64,000 bases of DNA from Notoacmeibacter sp. MSK16QG-6 (GCF_024158145.1 NZ_JAMYXM010000005.1:150549-214548); one strand, 5' to 3'; shown: positions 25,652 through 34,826, counted from the first letter of the stretch. Notes: a model not told the origin generated them from the letters alone. A program made the numbers and translations.

Positions 25652-26719
25652 ATGAGTAAGCGGCGCAAAGAACTGGCGCATCTGTTCGGAACGGCGGAGC
25701 CGGCGCCCAATGAGCCGAGCAACGATGCGGCAAATACGCCTTCAGAGCCGGTTAAAACGCGGTCGCCTGAAGCGCTCGAAACAAAAAGTGGTGCGATTCG
25801 AATGCCCTCCGGTGCGGTGCGTGCGATGGGGCTTTCTCTTGGCGGTCTATCCGATGCCTCGCGCCGCGCCGATGAGCTGGAGAAGGAACTGGCGCGAGCC
25901 GAGCGTGTCCATGATATCGACCCGGCGTTGATCGATCCTTCGCCCTGGCGCGACAGGATGAGCGATGCGGAGGATGGCGATCCCGATTTCGACGCCCTCG
26001 CCGCTTCCATAGCGACGGTTGGACAGCAGGTGCCGGTTCTGCTTCGCCCCCATCCGGACAAGCCGTCACGCTATCAGGTGGCCTTCGGGCATCGCCGCGT
26101 TCATGCCGCGCAACGTCACAGCCTTTCTGTGCGCGCCGTCGTCAAACCACTCGACGACGCCGAGTTGATCCTGGCGCAGGGCAAGGAAAATGCCGAGCGG
26201 CGCGATCTTTCCTTCATCGAGCGGGCATTTTTCGCCGATGCGATTATCGCGGCCGGGTTCGACCGGGCAACCGCCATGCAGGCGCTCGGTATCGACAAGA
26301 CCGAAATGAGCCGCCTTCTATCCGTCGCCAACACAGTGCCGCGTCGTTTTGCCGTCGCCATCGGTCCCGCGCCGAAAGTCGGTCGGCCGCGCTGGATGGC
26401 GCTCGGTGAGTTGCTCCAGAAAAAGGGCGCGATCGAGAAGGCCGAGGACGAGATTGGCCGGGATCGCTTTCTTGCGGCCGATAGCGACGGGCGCTTTTCG
26501 CTTCTGTCCGATCGGCTCAGCGGCAAACCGGCCAAGCGCAAAGGCGAAGCGCGTCGTATCGCCGGACCCGATGGTTTGGCGATCGGTACGCTCTCTCTGC
26601 AGGGCGATAGCGCGCGCCTGGCGTTGCCGGGCGCAGCGGCCAGCGGTTTTGCCGATTATCTGGCGGAACGCCTGCCGGAACTCGTAGCCCGGTTCCGTGA
26701 GGAAAGGGGAGGGCGGTAA
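25652..26719 (+). CDS. repB: RepB, ParB-type centromere-binding protein
   Basis: A 355-residue ParB-family protein. The N-terminal tail MSKRRKELAHLFG is typical of RepB. The ParB core includes FDALAASIATVGQQVPVLLRP and GHRRVHAAQ, then the helix-turn-helix region with MQALGIDKTEMSRLLSVA. It binds parS and stimulates RepA. It follows repA by 81 nt. Confidence 0.95.
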   Translation: MSKRRKELAHLFGTAEPAPNEPSNDAANTPSEPVKTRSPEALETKSGAIRMPSGAVRAMGLSLGGLSDASRRADELEKELARAERVHDIDPALIDPSPWRDRMSDAEDGDPDFDALAASIATVGQQVPVLLRPHPDKPSRYQVAFGHRRVHAAQRHSLSVRAVVKPLDDAELILAQGKENAERRDLSFIERAFFADAIIAAGFDRATAMQALGIDKTEMSRLLSVANTVPRRFAVAIGPAPKVGRPRWMALGELLQKKGAIEKAEDEIGRDRFLAADSDGRFSLLSDRLSGKPAKRKGEARRIAGPDGLAIGTLSLQGDSARLALPGAAASGFADYLAERLPELVARFREERGGR

Positions 26720-26840
26720 CGATTTTCTTCAATCCTGCCAAGTGTTTGCATCGGGCAGGAGTGTGGCGTGAACGACGATGAATGAAAACCAGACAGGGGA
26801 AAGGATGCGCGAACGCAAAAGGTAGCGTTATTGCCAGGGG

Positions 26841-26930
26841 CCTAAAAACAAAAGCCCCCCAGAACGGAAGCCGTTCCAGAGGACCTTCGAAGTAGCATTC
26901 AGAAAGAATCAGGTTCGGCCGTGTCTGTCA
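26841..26930 (-). ncRNA. Probable antisense ctRNA of repABC (incA-type)
   Basis: repABC replicons encode a short counter-transcribed RNA in the repB-repC gap that limits RepC synthesis. Here the minus strand carries a good intrinsic terminator: a 12-bp stem (with a few G-U pairs) and CTT loop at 26856-26882, followed by CTTTTGTTTTTAGG. A TTGACA box occurs on the minus strand at 26932-26927, but no clear -10 box at the right distance, so the 5' end is only approximate. Confidence 0.6.
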
Positions 26931-26931
26931 A

Positions 26932-26953
26932 CCCATAGATGACAATCTATGGG
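26932..26953. repeat. Perfect inverted repeat in the repC leader
   Basis: CCCATAGAT GACA ATCTATGGG is a perfect 9-bp inverted repeat with a 4-nt loop, 40 nt before the repC start. In repABC leaders a hairpin here blocks repC expression when the antisense RNA is bound. That role is inferred from position. Confidence 0.6.
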
Positions 26954-26993
26954 GCAGGGTAGGTCGTGCCGTTTGCCGGGCGTATGAACGAAC

Positions 26994-28301
26994 ATGCCGA
27001 ACTATGAACCTCTGACGCCCTTCGCCGCCAGTGGACCGGCGGCGCTTGCCCAGATCAATGCTGCGGCGGCCCACCGCGCAGGGCGCAGCAGCCGGTCCCA
27101 GATAGATCCCTCCGATGATCGCGGCGACGGTAACAATCCATCCCGCGCCGATAAATTCGCTCTTCTTCGCGCCCTGACAGAGGCAAGAAGCGCATTTGGC
27201 CTGTCGGATCGCACATTGACAGTACTGTCGGCGCTGCTCTCCTTCTACCCGGAACGGACGATCGACGGCGACGCGCCGACAATCGTTTTTCCTTCCAACA
27301 AGGAGCTCTCGCTACGCTGCGGCGGCATGGCGCCCGCCACATTACGGCGGCACATTGCCGGTTTGATTGGCGCAGGAATGATCCTTCGCAAGGATTCGCC
27401 GAACGGAAAGCGTTATCGGCGGCGCGACAAAGCGGGCGGATCGGACGCCTTCGGCTTCGATTTGTCGCCGTTCGCGAGCAGGGCAGGGGCCATCTACGAG
27501 GCGGCCGAAGCGGCTCAGGCGCATGATCTCGCTATCCGGGCTGCGCGTGAGGCTGTGAGCCTGATGCTTCGTGACTGCTCCAATCTGATTAGTCTGGCAT
27601 TGTCCGAGGGCAGGGCAGGGCCGTGGGATCGCCTCGCGGACGCGTTCTCCACCCTGTCGCAGCCATTGCCGCGCCGCGCCGGCATTGATGAGGTAGAGAC
27701 GCGCCGGCAGGCCCTCTCGCGTTTCACGGCAGAGGTGGAACAGGCTTGGCTCAACAGTCTTACTGAAAAAGAAATGAGCGCCAATGAACATGATAATGAG
27801 CGCCACTATCAAAATTCAAAATCCGATTCCCATTTTGAAAAAAGCGGCCGTGAAAAAATCAGTGCGCAAACCGCTGTTCAGGTCGGTTCAACCTATTCGC
27901 CTGGCATGGACCCAGAAAGGGTTCGAGCCGATGCGCATAGTAATAGACCAAACTTGGAAAGCCCGGAACAAAGGCAGGTGCAGTCACTTCCTCTGTCCTT
28001 TGTCTTGACGCGCTGCCGGGCCATTTCCGATTATGCCGCCAGCCCAATGGCTGATTGGACCGAATTTATACGAACTGCGGCGCTGGTGCGCGGCTTCCTC
28101 GGTATTTCGCCCGATGCCTGGCGTCAGGCTCGGTCGATCATGGGCGAGAAACAGGCCGCTATCGTATTGGCTGCCATTCTGGAACGCGCCGATGAAATTC
28201 GTAGCGCCGGCGGTTATCTGCGCGAATTGACCCGCAAGGCGGAACAGGGACAATTCTCGGTTATGCCGATGCTCGAAGCTCTCAAGAACCGGCGATGCTA
28301 G
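26994..28301 (+). CDS. repC: RepC, replication initiator
   Basis: A 435-residue RepC. The N-terminal part contains the conserved FALLRALTEARSAFGLSDR and SVLSALLSFYPER-like (TVLSALLSFYPE) block and a winged-helix region SNKELSLRCGGMAPATLRRH; the C-terminal domain is QARSIMGEKQAAIVLAAILE. RepC initiates at an origin located within its own gene, which fits the A+T-rich internal segment noted separately. It follows repB by 274 nt containing the antisense RNA locus. Confidence 0.95.
   Translation: MPNYEPLTPFAASGPAALAQINAAAAHRAGRSSRSQIDPSDDRGDGNNPSRADKFALLRALTEARSAFGLSDRTLTVLSALLSFYPERTIDGDAPTIVFPSNKELSLRCGGMAPATLRRHIAGLIGAGMILRKDSPNGKRYRRRDKAGGSDAFGFDLSPFASRAGAIYEAAEAAQAHDLAIRAAREAVSLMLRDCSNLISLALSEGRAGPWDRLADAFSTLSQPLPRRAGIDEVETRRQALSRFTAEVEQAWLNSLTEKEMSANEHDNERHYQNSKSDSHFEKSGREKISAQTAVQVGSTYSPGMDPERVRADAHSNRPNLESPEQRQVQSLPLSFVLTRCRAISDYAASPMADWTEFIRTAALVRGFLGISPDAWRQARSIMGEKQAAIVLAAILERADEIRSAGGYLRELTRKAEQGQFSVMPMLEALKNRRC
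27762..27870. other. Probable oriV, A+T-rich segment within repC
   Basis: A roughly 110-bp stretch in the middle of repC is strikingly A+T-rich compared with the rest of the gene and encodes a low-complexity, poorly conserved linker (KEMSANEHDNERHYQNSK). repABC origins are known to lie in such a segment inside repC. Confidence 0.6.
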
Positions 28302-28415
28302 CGGAATGCCGGAACGTTCCTTGTGTTTCGGCATTTTGCCGCCTATATTATCGGCACATTGCCGCATGTCCGGTTTGTGTCGTTATGATTGGCCGGATCG
28401 ACTGGAGACAAATCG

Positions 28416-28847
28416 ATGAGTGTTCTGGAGCGTGTAACACAGACATTGGGCGGGCAAACGGTCTTGGGCCGGCCCCTTCGTTCGCAGGCCGATCTGGCGA
28501 CGGCGGTGCTGGGTCGTCTTCCTCTGGAAACATTGGCGGGGATCAGCAAAGCGGGATTTTCCGAGCGTGAAATCGATATTCTGGTCATCCCGGCCCGCAC
28601 ACGTCGCCATCGCGCGGCCAAGGCCGAGCCGCTGACGGTGGAAGAAAGCGACCGCGCGGTGCGGCTTGCCCGTGTGCAGGCGCAGGCCATCGAGACCTTC
28701 GGCGATGAGGAGAGGGCAAGCGCCTGGCTCCGCCGACCGCTGCGTCAGTTGTCCGACAAGGCGCCGCTGACGCTGGTCCGGACGGAAACGGGTGCGAGAC
28801 TGGTCGAAACGCTTCTCGCCAAGCTCGCTTTTGGCGCGGCAGCGTAA
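28416..28847 (+). CDS. Xre/MbcA/ParS-type antitoxin
   Basis: A 143-residue protein from ATG 28416 with GGAG upstream. The N-terminal helix-turn-helix region is followed by the DUF2384-like block FSEREIDILVIPARTRRHR and the C-terminal toxin-binding part GDEERASAWLRRPLRQL. It neutralises the RES toxin encoded 36 nt downstream and likely autoregulates the pair. A toxin-antitoxin module next to repABC would promote replicon retention. Confidence 0.85.
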   Translation: MSVLERVTQTLGGQTVLGRPLRSQADLATAVLGRLPLETLAGISKAGFSEREIDILVIPARTRRHRAAKAEPLTVEESDRAVRLARVQAQAIETFGDEERASAWLRRPLRQLSDKAPLTLVRTETGARLVETLLAKLAFGAAA

Positions 28848-28883
28848 CGAATAAGGCGACGAACAGCGGGTGTCGATGTTCTC

Positions 28884-29345
28884 GTGAAGCTCTACCGTTT
28901 GTCCATCGCGGCTCACTCCCGCGCGCTCGATGGCGGCTATGGCCTGCTGTTCGATGGGCGTTGGAACACGGTCGGCCATGCGGTGACCTATATGGCGAGC
29001 GTGCCATCGCTCTGCCTTCTGGAAAAGCTGGTCCATGTCGAAGATCCGGCGCTGCTGCCCGATCTCGACATCGTCACCTACAATGCGCCGGACGACTGGC
29101 CGGTGCAGCGGGTCGAACCGGACGATTTGCCCTCGGACTGGGAAGAGCGCGAGGCGCTGACGCAGAACTTGGGCGATGAATGGCACGAGGCGCGGCAGAG
29201 CCCGCTTCTGAGCGTGCCATCCGCCATAATCGCCGTAGCGGGGGCGCTCGACCGCAATTTCGTGGTCAATCATAACCATCGAAGGGCAGGGGAGCTGACG
29301 ATCGAAAGCGTCACGCCTTTCCGCTTCGACCCCCGCCTTCTGTGA
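28884..29345 (+). CDS. RES-domain toxin (NAD-degrading)
   Basis: A 153-residue protein starting at GTG 28884. It spans the whole RES fold: the N-terminal Arg (MKLYRLS), GRWNTVGHAVTYMASVPSLC containing the conserved GRWN and Tyr, LEKLVHV, and the Ser-containing C-terminal VPSAIIAV with NFVVNHNH. RES toxins deplete NAD+. All expected active-site positions appear intact, so it is probably functional and held in check by the upstream antitoxin. Confidence 0.88.
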   Translation: MKLYRLSIAAHSRALDGGYGLLFDGRWNTVGHAVTYMASVPSLCLLEKLVHVEDPALLPDLDIVTYNAPDDWPVQRVEPDDLPSDWEEREALTQNLGDEWHEARQSPLLSVPSAIIAVAGALDRNFVVNHNHRRAGELTIESVTPFRFDPRLL

Positions 29346-29555
29346 CGGCAGAAGTGAAGCCGGTCGGCCTGTGACACGAACATCTCTCAGACTGCCGTTG
29401 ACAGTTGGAGGCAGAGTTGGGACATTGGATGTCTGTGTGCCCCTTTAGAGAGAAGTGCGCCGCGTTTTGCTCGCGTCCTATGATTTAGGGCGCAATCCAC
29501 ACGGCCACGTTTTCTTAGGTACTCACTCATGATGACCTTTGGGAGGAGGGTAATC

Positions 29556-30248
29556 ATGTCGCAGGCGGAAACGTCCGGCCATCAACTATCGATCAAATCC
29601 GCGCTCGTCGTCGATGATCATCCGCTATATTGCGATGCGTTGGCGACGACGATCGAAAGTATTTTCAGCACCAAGAAGATCCGGATGGCGACCTGTCTGG
29701 GCGATGCGCTGCAACAGTTGCGGGCGCGCTATACGCCCGATCTGGTCATGCTCGATCTGAACCTTCCCGACGTGTCGGGCCTGAGCGGGTTCATCAAGAT
29801 CAAAGAGAAGATACCCGATGTGCCGGTGATCGTGACCTCGGCCATTGCCTCCGAAAGTGTCGTGCAGATGGTGATGGAAGCGGGCGCGGCGGGCTTTATC
29901 CCGAAGGATGTCGACCGCCGGACGTTCCAGGACGCGATGATGGACATCTGGGAAGGCAAGATATACCTGCCGCCTGGCTACAGCAGCCCTTCGGCGCCGA
30001 ACCAGCCGGAAGATCGCTCGATGGAGGACATCTCCCGCAAGATCGCTCATCTTTCCCAGCAGCAGACCCGGATTCTCGGCCTGATCTGCGAGGGCAAGCC
30101 GAATAAGCTGATCGCCTATGAAATGCAATTGGCCGAGGCGACGGTGAAGGCGCATATCACGGCGCTGTTGCGAAGGCTCGGCGTGCGAAACCGGACCCAG
30201 GCCGCCCTTCTTGTCCGTGAAGTGACGATTCGGCACAGCCTGCAATGA
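29556..30248 (+). CDS. LuxR/NarL-type response regulator
   Basis: A 230-residue regulator from ATG 29556, preceded by GGGAGGAGGG. The receiver has acidic Asp20/21, phosphoacceptor Asp67 (VMLDLNLPD) and Lys117; the C-terminal LuxR helix-turn-helix is IAYEMQLAEATVKAHI. It forms a trio with a FIST protein and a hybrid kinase. A similar set (ErbR-type regulator with PA1975 and ErcS'/NahK) controls PQQ-dependent ethanol oxidation in Pseudomonas, so control of the adjacent methanol genes is likely but inferred. Confidence 0.9.
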   Translation: MSQAETSGHQLSIKSALVVDDHPLYCDALATTIESIFSTKKIRMATCLGDALQQLRARYTPDLVMLDLNLPDVSGLSGFIKIKEKIPDVPVIVTSAIASESVVQMVMEAGAAGFIPKDVDRRTFQDAMMDIWEGKIYLPPGYSSPSAPNQPEDRSMEDISRKIAHLSQQQTRILGLICEGKPNKLIAYEMQLAEATVKAHITALLRRLGVRNRTQAALLVREVTIRHSLQ

Positions 30249-30285
30249 GGTGATCCGGCGCGTGATGGGTTCAGGGGGCGACGAA

Positions 30286-31455
30286 ATGATTTCCGGACGG
30301 GACCTGGATTGCAAACCGCCGGAGACGATAGCAATCGGAACATCACGCCTGACCGATGCGCATGGCGCGCTGAAGGACATCGTTGAGCAGATCGGCGGCG
30401 CAAAACCGAGTTTCGTTCTTCTCTTCGTGCCAAGCACACTGGCGCTGGACGAGCTTTCGAAAACGCTCCCGCAAATGCTTCCGGGCACAACGGTGTTCGG
30501 CTGCACGACCGCCGGTCAGATCACGTCGCATGGCTATGAAGGCGAAGCGCTGGTCGCGATTGCTTTTCGGCGGGATCATTTCCGCGTGGCGTCCAAGCTG
30601 TTCAAGCCGGTCTCGCCGGTGTCGATTGCCGATGTCGTTTCCCAGACCGAGCGCCTCGTCGAGCGGTTCGGAGTCACACCGGGACGCAAGCGCCTGGCGC
30701 TTGTCTTCACCGACGGATTGTCGAAACAGGAAGATCTTCTGGTGGCCGCGCTGGAGACGGGGCTGAAGGATATTCCCGTCTTCGGCGGCTCGGCGGGCGA
30801 TGGGTTGGCGTTCGAGCGCACCTTCGTGCTGCATGATGGCCAGTTCCACACCAACGCGGCGCTCTTGCTGTTGATCGAGACGGACCTTTCCTATCGGGGC
30901 CTCGGCTTCGATCATTTCCAGCCGACAGACAAACGCATGGTCGTCACGCGAGCGATCCCGGAGGAGCGTCTCGTGCTGGAGATCAATGGCTCCCCCGCCG
31001 CCTCCGAATATGCCCGGCTCGTCAAAGTGCCGCTTGAAGACTTATCGCCCATCGTCTTTGCGGAAAACCCGGTCCTCGTGCGCAACCGAAATCTCTACCA
31101 CGTACGCGGCATCCAGCAGATTCACGAGAATGGCGGGCTGACATTTCTTTCGGCTATCGATGACGGGCTTCTGCTTACGCTGGGCAGTGGCAAGGAGATC
31201 ATCCGTACGCTCGATAGCAGCCTTGCCGCATGCGACGATCGCGGCGAAGAAGCCGATTTCGTGCTCGGATTCGATTGCTATTTGCGCAAGCTGGAGATCA
31301 CCCACAAGGGACTGGACGAAGAAGCGTCGCAGCACCTGCGCAGACACCGGGTCGTCGGGTTCAATACCTATGGAGAACAGCATCTCGGCGTTCATGTGAA
31401 CCAGACATTCGTCGGCGTGGCGTTTTTCAGACCGGGCGAGGAGGTGATGCCGTGA
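30286..31455 (+). CDS. FIST-domain sensor protein (NosP-like)
   Basis: A 389-residue cytoplasmic protein with FIST N (TVFGCTTAGQITSHGYEG) and FIST C (FDCYLRKLEITHKGLD; FNTYGEQHLGVHVNQTFVG) domains. Some FIST proteins (NosP) bind haem and sense NO, signalling to a co-encoded NahK-type kinase; others sense unknown ligands. The stop overlaps the kinase start (GTGA). ATG 30286 has GGGGG upstream; in-frame starts at 30250 (GTG) and 30265 are possible. Confidence 0.88.
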   Translation: MISGRDLDCKPPETIAIGTSRLTDAHGALKDIVEQIGGAKPSFVLLFVPSTLALDELSKTLPQMLPGTTVFGCTTAGQITSHGYEGEALVAIAFRRDHFRVASKLFKPVSPVSIADVVSQTERLVERFGVTPGRKRLALVFTDGLSKQEDLLVAALETGLKDIPVFGGSAGDGLAFERTFVLHDGQFHTNAALLLLIETDLSYRGLGFDHFQPTDKRMVVTRAIPEERLVLEINGSPAASEYARLVKVPLEDLSPIVFAENPVLVRNRNLYHVRGIQQIHENGGLTFLSAIDDGLLLTLGSGKEIIRTLDSSLAACDDRGEEADFVLGFDCYLRKLEITHKGLDEEASQHLRRHRVVGFNTYGEQHLGVHVNQTFVGVAFFRPGEEVMP

Positions 31456-33689
31456 TCGATGAGAACGAACCTCTCGATGTCCAGGTCGTCAAGCAGAAGA
31501 GGATCATCGATGCTCTTATCAACCGCGCGGAACGCAGCCACGATGTTGGCGGAAGCGCCTATTCCCTCTTTCAGTCCGCCATCGCCCTGCAGGCGGAGGT
31601 CTGGGAGAAAACCAAGGATCTGGAAGAGGCTCTCGACACGCTCGGCAGGGCCTCCGGCGAATTGGAGATTGCCTATCAGGCGCAGGAAAGGGTTCAGAAA
31701 AATCTCGCCGACGCCATGGTCGCGATGGATGGCGGCTTCGCGCTCTTTACGGACGAACGGCTGCAAGTCTGGAACACGCTCTTCAAGCAATTGCTGCCCG
31801 ATGTCGAAAAGCTGATCCAGCCGGGACTTGGCTTCGACGAATATCTCGCGGCGGTGGATGCCAGCCGATATGTGATCGATCGGGATGGAAGCAGAAACAG
31901 AAATGCGCCAGACCAGCCGGGCGCGATGCGATTTTCCTCATTCGTCATCGCTTTGCGAGGCGATCGCTGGTTCCAGATAACCTACCGGCAGACCAGTTCC
32001 GACAATATTGCCGTGCTGCTGACCGAAGTCACCGACATCGTGCGTGAAAACCGCAGGGAGAAGAAGCGGCTGATCGAGGATCAGGCCCATTTCCTGCAGG
32101 CCGCATTCGATCACATGTCACTTGGCATATGCACCTTTTCCTCGCGTGGCGAATTGCTGGTGCGGAACGAACGTTTCGGCGAGCTTCTCGGTCTGCCGCT
32201 GCGATTGCTGAAGAAAGGCTCCGGCCTGCAACGCATCGTCGAACATATCGAACGCCACGAAACGCTCGCTCGTAAAGGCAGTCGCCCGGCCTTCGCCGGT
32301 TGGTTCAAGGCGATGTTGCGCGGGCAGACCGTGCAGGAGCGCTTTCGGCGCAGGGACGGGATAAGCCTCGATTTGCAGATCCATTCGCTGCCCGATGACG
32401 GGTTTATCGTCTCGGTCATGGACGTGACCGCGGAAACCGAAGCGGCCGAAATGCTGGAGCGCCGCGTTCGGGAACGGACCGCTGAACTGACCGAGGCGAA
32501 CAGGCGTTTGCAGATTCAATCGGCCGAACAGGCCAAGACCGAAGATGCGCTGCGTCAGGCCAAGGAGGCCGCCGAGGCGGCGCATGTGTCGAAAACGCGC
32601 TTTCTGGCGGCGGCCAGCCACGATCTGCTCCAACCCATCAATGCGGCGAAGCTTTATATCTCGTCCTTAAAGGAAGCCGTGGACGGGCGGGTGAAGGATA
32701 CGGTGGATCGGTTGGGACGATCCTTTACGTCCATCGAGTCGCTGCTTCATGCGCTTCTCGACATTTCGCGGCTCGATAGCGCTGGCGCGGAATTCAACGT
32801 TACCTCTTTCAGCCTCGCGGAACCGATGCGGGCGCTGGAAGAGGATCTGTCACCCGTAGCTGCCGAGAAAGGCGTCAGGCTCACATTCGTGCCGTCTAGC
32901 CGCTGGGTGCTTTCCGATCGGCGCTATCTGATGCGCTGTATCCGTAATCTGGCCGTCAACGCCATCGAATACACGGAAACCGGACGGGTACTCGTCGGCT
33001 GCCGCCTTGCGGGCGATCATCTGCGTCTGGAAGTGTGGGACACCGGCATCGGCATATCTGAGGAAAATCAGACGCGCATCTTCGACGAATTCACCCGTAT
33101 TCGCGATACCGGGTCGGGAAGTGGAATGGGGCTCGGCCTGTCCATCGTCGAACGGGCATGCCGGCATCTCGGCCATAAGGTCGCGCTGTCTTCGGAACCC
33201 GGTCGCGGCTCGGTTTTTTCCATTGAAATGCCTCTGGCCTGCCCATCCGCCACGTCGAATCCGAAACCCGAGCCATCGGCGATAGACATGGCTCCGTCGC
33301 GCGGGTCGCTGGATCTTATTGTCATGGTGATCGAGAACGACGAAAACGTCCTGCATGCCACAGCGCAAAAGCTCGACAGTTGGGGAGCGAGTGTTCTGGC
33401 GTGCGCGTCCACGGAAAGCGCCCTCGAACTGATGGCGGAAATCGGCTCGCCGCCTGACATCATCCTTGCGGACTATCAACTCGATGGCGACGACACCGGG
33501 ACGAAAGCGATCCGAGCGCTGCGCGGAGCCTGGGGAGGGGACATCCCGGCCATCGTCGTGACGGCGAACAGTTCCAAGGCTTTGATGCAACTGGGGCGCT
33601 CAGAATCGTTCTCTGTTCTCAAAAAGCCGGTCAACCTGTCACGTCTGCGGGCGTTGATGGACTGGAAAACTCGCCGTGCGGTGGCGTGA
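31452..33689 (+). CDS. Hybrid sensor histidine kinase (NahK/ErcS'-like)
   Basis: A 745-residue soluble kinase starting at GTG 31452, overlapping the FIST gene by 4 nt. It has an N-terminal coiled coil and PAS-like regions (AFDHMSLGICTFSSRGELL), then a second coiled coil. The HisKA box is FLAAASHDLLQP with His at about residue 389. The ATPase domain has N (NAIEY), G1 (DTGIGI) and G2 (SGMGLGLSIVE) boxes, and a C-terminal receiver carries Asp at about 674 (ILADYQLDGDD). There is no membrane segment, so it senses a cytoplasmic cue, probably via the FIST partner. Confidence 0.92.
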   Translation: MIDENEPLDVQVVKQKRIIDALINRAERSHDVGGSAYSLFQSAIALQAEVWEKTKDLEEALDTLGRASGELEIAYQAQERVQKNLADAMVAMDGGFALFTDERLQVWNTLFKQLLPDVEKLIQPGLGFDEYLAAVDASRYVIDRDGSRNRNAPDQPGAMRFSSFVIALRGDRWFQITYRQTSSDNIAVLLTEVTDIVRENRREKKRLIEDQAHFLQAAFDHMSLGICTFSSRGELLVRNERFGELLGLPLRLLKKGSGLQRIVEHIERHETLARKGSRPAFAGWFKAMLRGQTVQERFRRRDGISLDLQIHSLPDDGFIVSVMDVTAETEAAEMLERRVRERTAELTEANRRLQIQSAEQAKTEDALRQAKEAAEAAHVSKTRFLAAASHDLLQPINAAKLYISSLKEAVDGRVKDTVDRLGRSFTSIESLLHALLDISRLDSAGAEFNVTSFSLAEPMRALEEDLSPVAAEKGVRLTFVPSSRWVLSDRRYLMRCIRNLAVNAIEYTETGRVLVGCRLAGDHLRLEVWDTGIGISEENQTRIFDEFTRIRDTGSGSGMGLGLSIVERACRHLGHKVALSSEPGRGSVFSIEMPLACPSATSNPKPEPSAIDMAPSRGSLDLIVMVIENDENVLHATAQKLDSWGASVLACASTESALELMAEIGSPPDIILADYQLDGDDTGTKAIRALRGAWGGDIPAIVVTANSSKALMQLGRSESFSVLKKPVNLSRLRALMDWKTRRAVA

Positions 33690-33781
33690 AGCCGATGCGG
33701 ATACGATGTACCGACCAAGGTCGCAGGTGACAGCTGCGCAAGCCGCATCTTAGCCTCGACGGGGTCTGCAAGGAGGTTCTG

Positions 33782-34429
33782 ATGCGCGTGCTTGTCATCC
33801 TGTTGGGGCTGATGTGGGTCGTTCCCGCAATGGCGGCGGCGCAGACCTATGATCTGCTGTTCCGTGAGGGTGTTTTGTCCGACATCCACTTGGGCGAGGC
33901 GCTGACATATTTTAAGGCGACTGACAGATCATCGTCACCGAAGGATGGGAGTGGCGATAAGGTCTCGCTGGCTATCACGCCAGAGAAGACAGCGACGCTG
34001 ACGCTGGAGCATGGCGGCAAACATCGACAGCTCGGCAGTTTTCCGGCGTCGGTCGGCAATCCCGTTATCATGTACTTTCTGGAAACGACCGTGCGCGACA
34101 TGGCCGCACAGGCTGGAGGCAGCCCCTTCTATATCCGCAACAGGATCAAGGAGGCGCTACTCGGCGAAGCCGAGATCGTCCCGGTGAAGCTAAGCTACAA
34201 CGATCGGGAGGTTGACGGCCAGCGTGTCACTCTCCATCCGTTCAGCGCCGATAAGGCGCGGGACAAGATGGGCGGCTTCGCCGATCTCGCGCTGGCAGTA
34301 ACCGTGTCTGACGAAATACCCGGCTGGTACTATTCGCTGGTCGCCTCGGCGCCTCTGAAAGCGGGTAGCGATCAACCCGGATATTCATCCTCGATCACGC
34401 TCATATCCGGGCAGAAGGGCCGTCAGTGA
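33782..34429 (+). CDS. Secreted hypothetical protein
   Basis: A 215-residue protein with a clear signal peptide (MRVLVILLGLMWVVPAMAAA). The mature part has no cofactor motif that I recognise. It follows the kinase by 92 nt and its stop touches the start of the next secreted protein. Its place among PQQ-associated periplasmic proteins suggests a role in quinoprotein function or assembly, but there is no direct sequence evidence. Confidence 0.7.
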   Translation: MRVLVILLGLMWVVPAMAAAQTYDLLFREGVLSDIHLGEALTYFKATDRSSSPKDGSGDKVSLAITPEKTATLTLEHGGKHRQLGSFPASVGNPVIMYFLETTVRDMAAQAGGSPFYIRNRIKEALLGEAEIVPVKLSYNDREVDGQRVTLHPFSADKARDKMGGFADLALAVTVSDEIPGWYYSLVASAPLKAGSDQPGYSSSITLISGQKGRQ

Positions 34430-34794
34430 TGGTTTCTCGCGGGTTTGTTTTCTTCATATTTCTTCTGGCGGGAATTGCCCCCGGATATGCGGCGGAAGAG
34501 CCGGATATGGCGGCGAAGCTGAATGATTATCCGACCGAAGCGCGGGCGGATTACGTGTTCGGCTGCATGGCGACAAACGGCCAGGATCGGATGACATTGC
34601 AGCGCTGCTCATGCTCGATCGATGTGATCGCCTCGATCCTTCCTTACGAAAAATATGAGCGGGCCGAGACTGTTCTGTCGCTGCAACTGGCCACCGGCGA
34701 GAAGATGTCAGCTTTCAAGACGATGCATATGGCCACCGAGATCGTCGCCGAAATGCGTCGCGCGCAGGCGGAAGCCGAGATGGTCTGCTTCTGA
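34429..34794 (+). CDS. Small secreted hypothetical protein with paired cysteines
   Basis: A 121-residue protein: signal peptide to about residue 22, then a helical domain with Cys residues in FGCMATNG, RCSCSID and the C-terminal MVCF, probably disulphide-bonded in the periplasm. ATG 34429 overlaps the last base of the upstream stop codon. Proteins of this kind occur in quinoprotein alcohol dehydrogenase clusters; the function is unknown to me. Confidence 0.7.
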   Translation: MVSRGFVFFIFLLAGIAPGYAAEEPDMAAKLNDYPTEARADYVFGCMATNGQDRMTLQRCSCSIDVIASILPYEKYERAETVLSLQLATGEKMSAFKTMHMATEIVAEMRRAQAEAEMVCF

Positions 34795-34802
34795 AAAGAT
34801 GA

Positions 34803-34826
34803 GCCTTCCGCCTTCAGGCGGGAGGC
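34803..34826. terminator. Hairpin between converging genes
   Basis: GCCTTCCGCC / GGCGGGAGGC form a 10-bp stem (one G-U) around a TTCA loop between two convergent genes. It overlaps the last codons of the minus-strand gene and could end transcription in both directions, though T-runs are weak. Confidence 0.5.

Noticed and set aside
31230..31451. Upstream extension of the hybrid kinase
   Set aside because: It overlaps the conserved FIST C-terminal domain out of frame and is Arg-rich; GTG 31452 gives a GTGA coupling.
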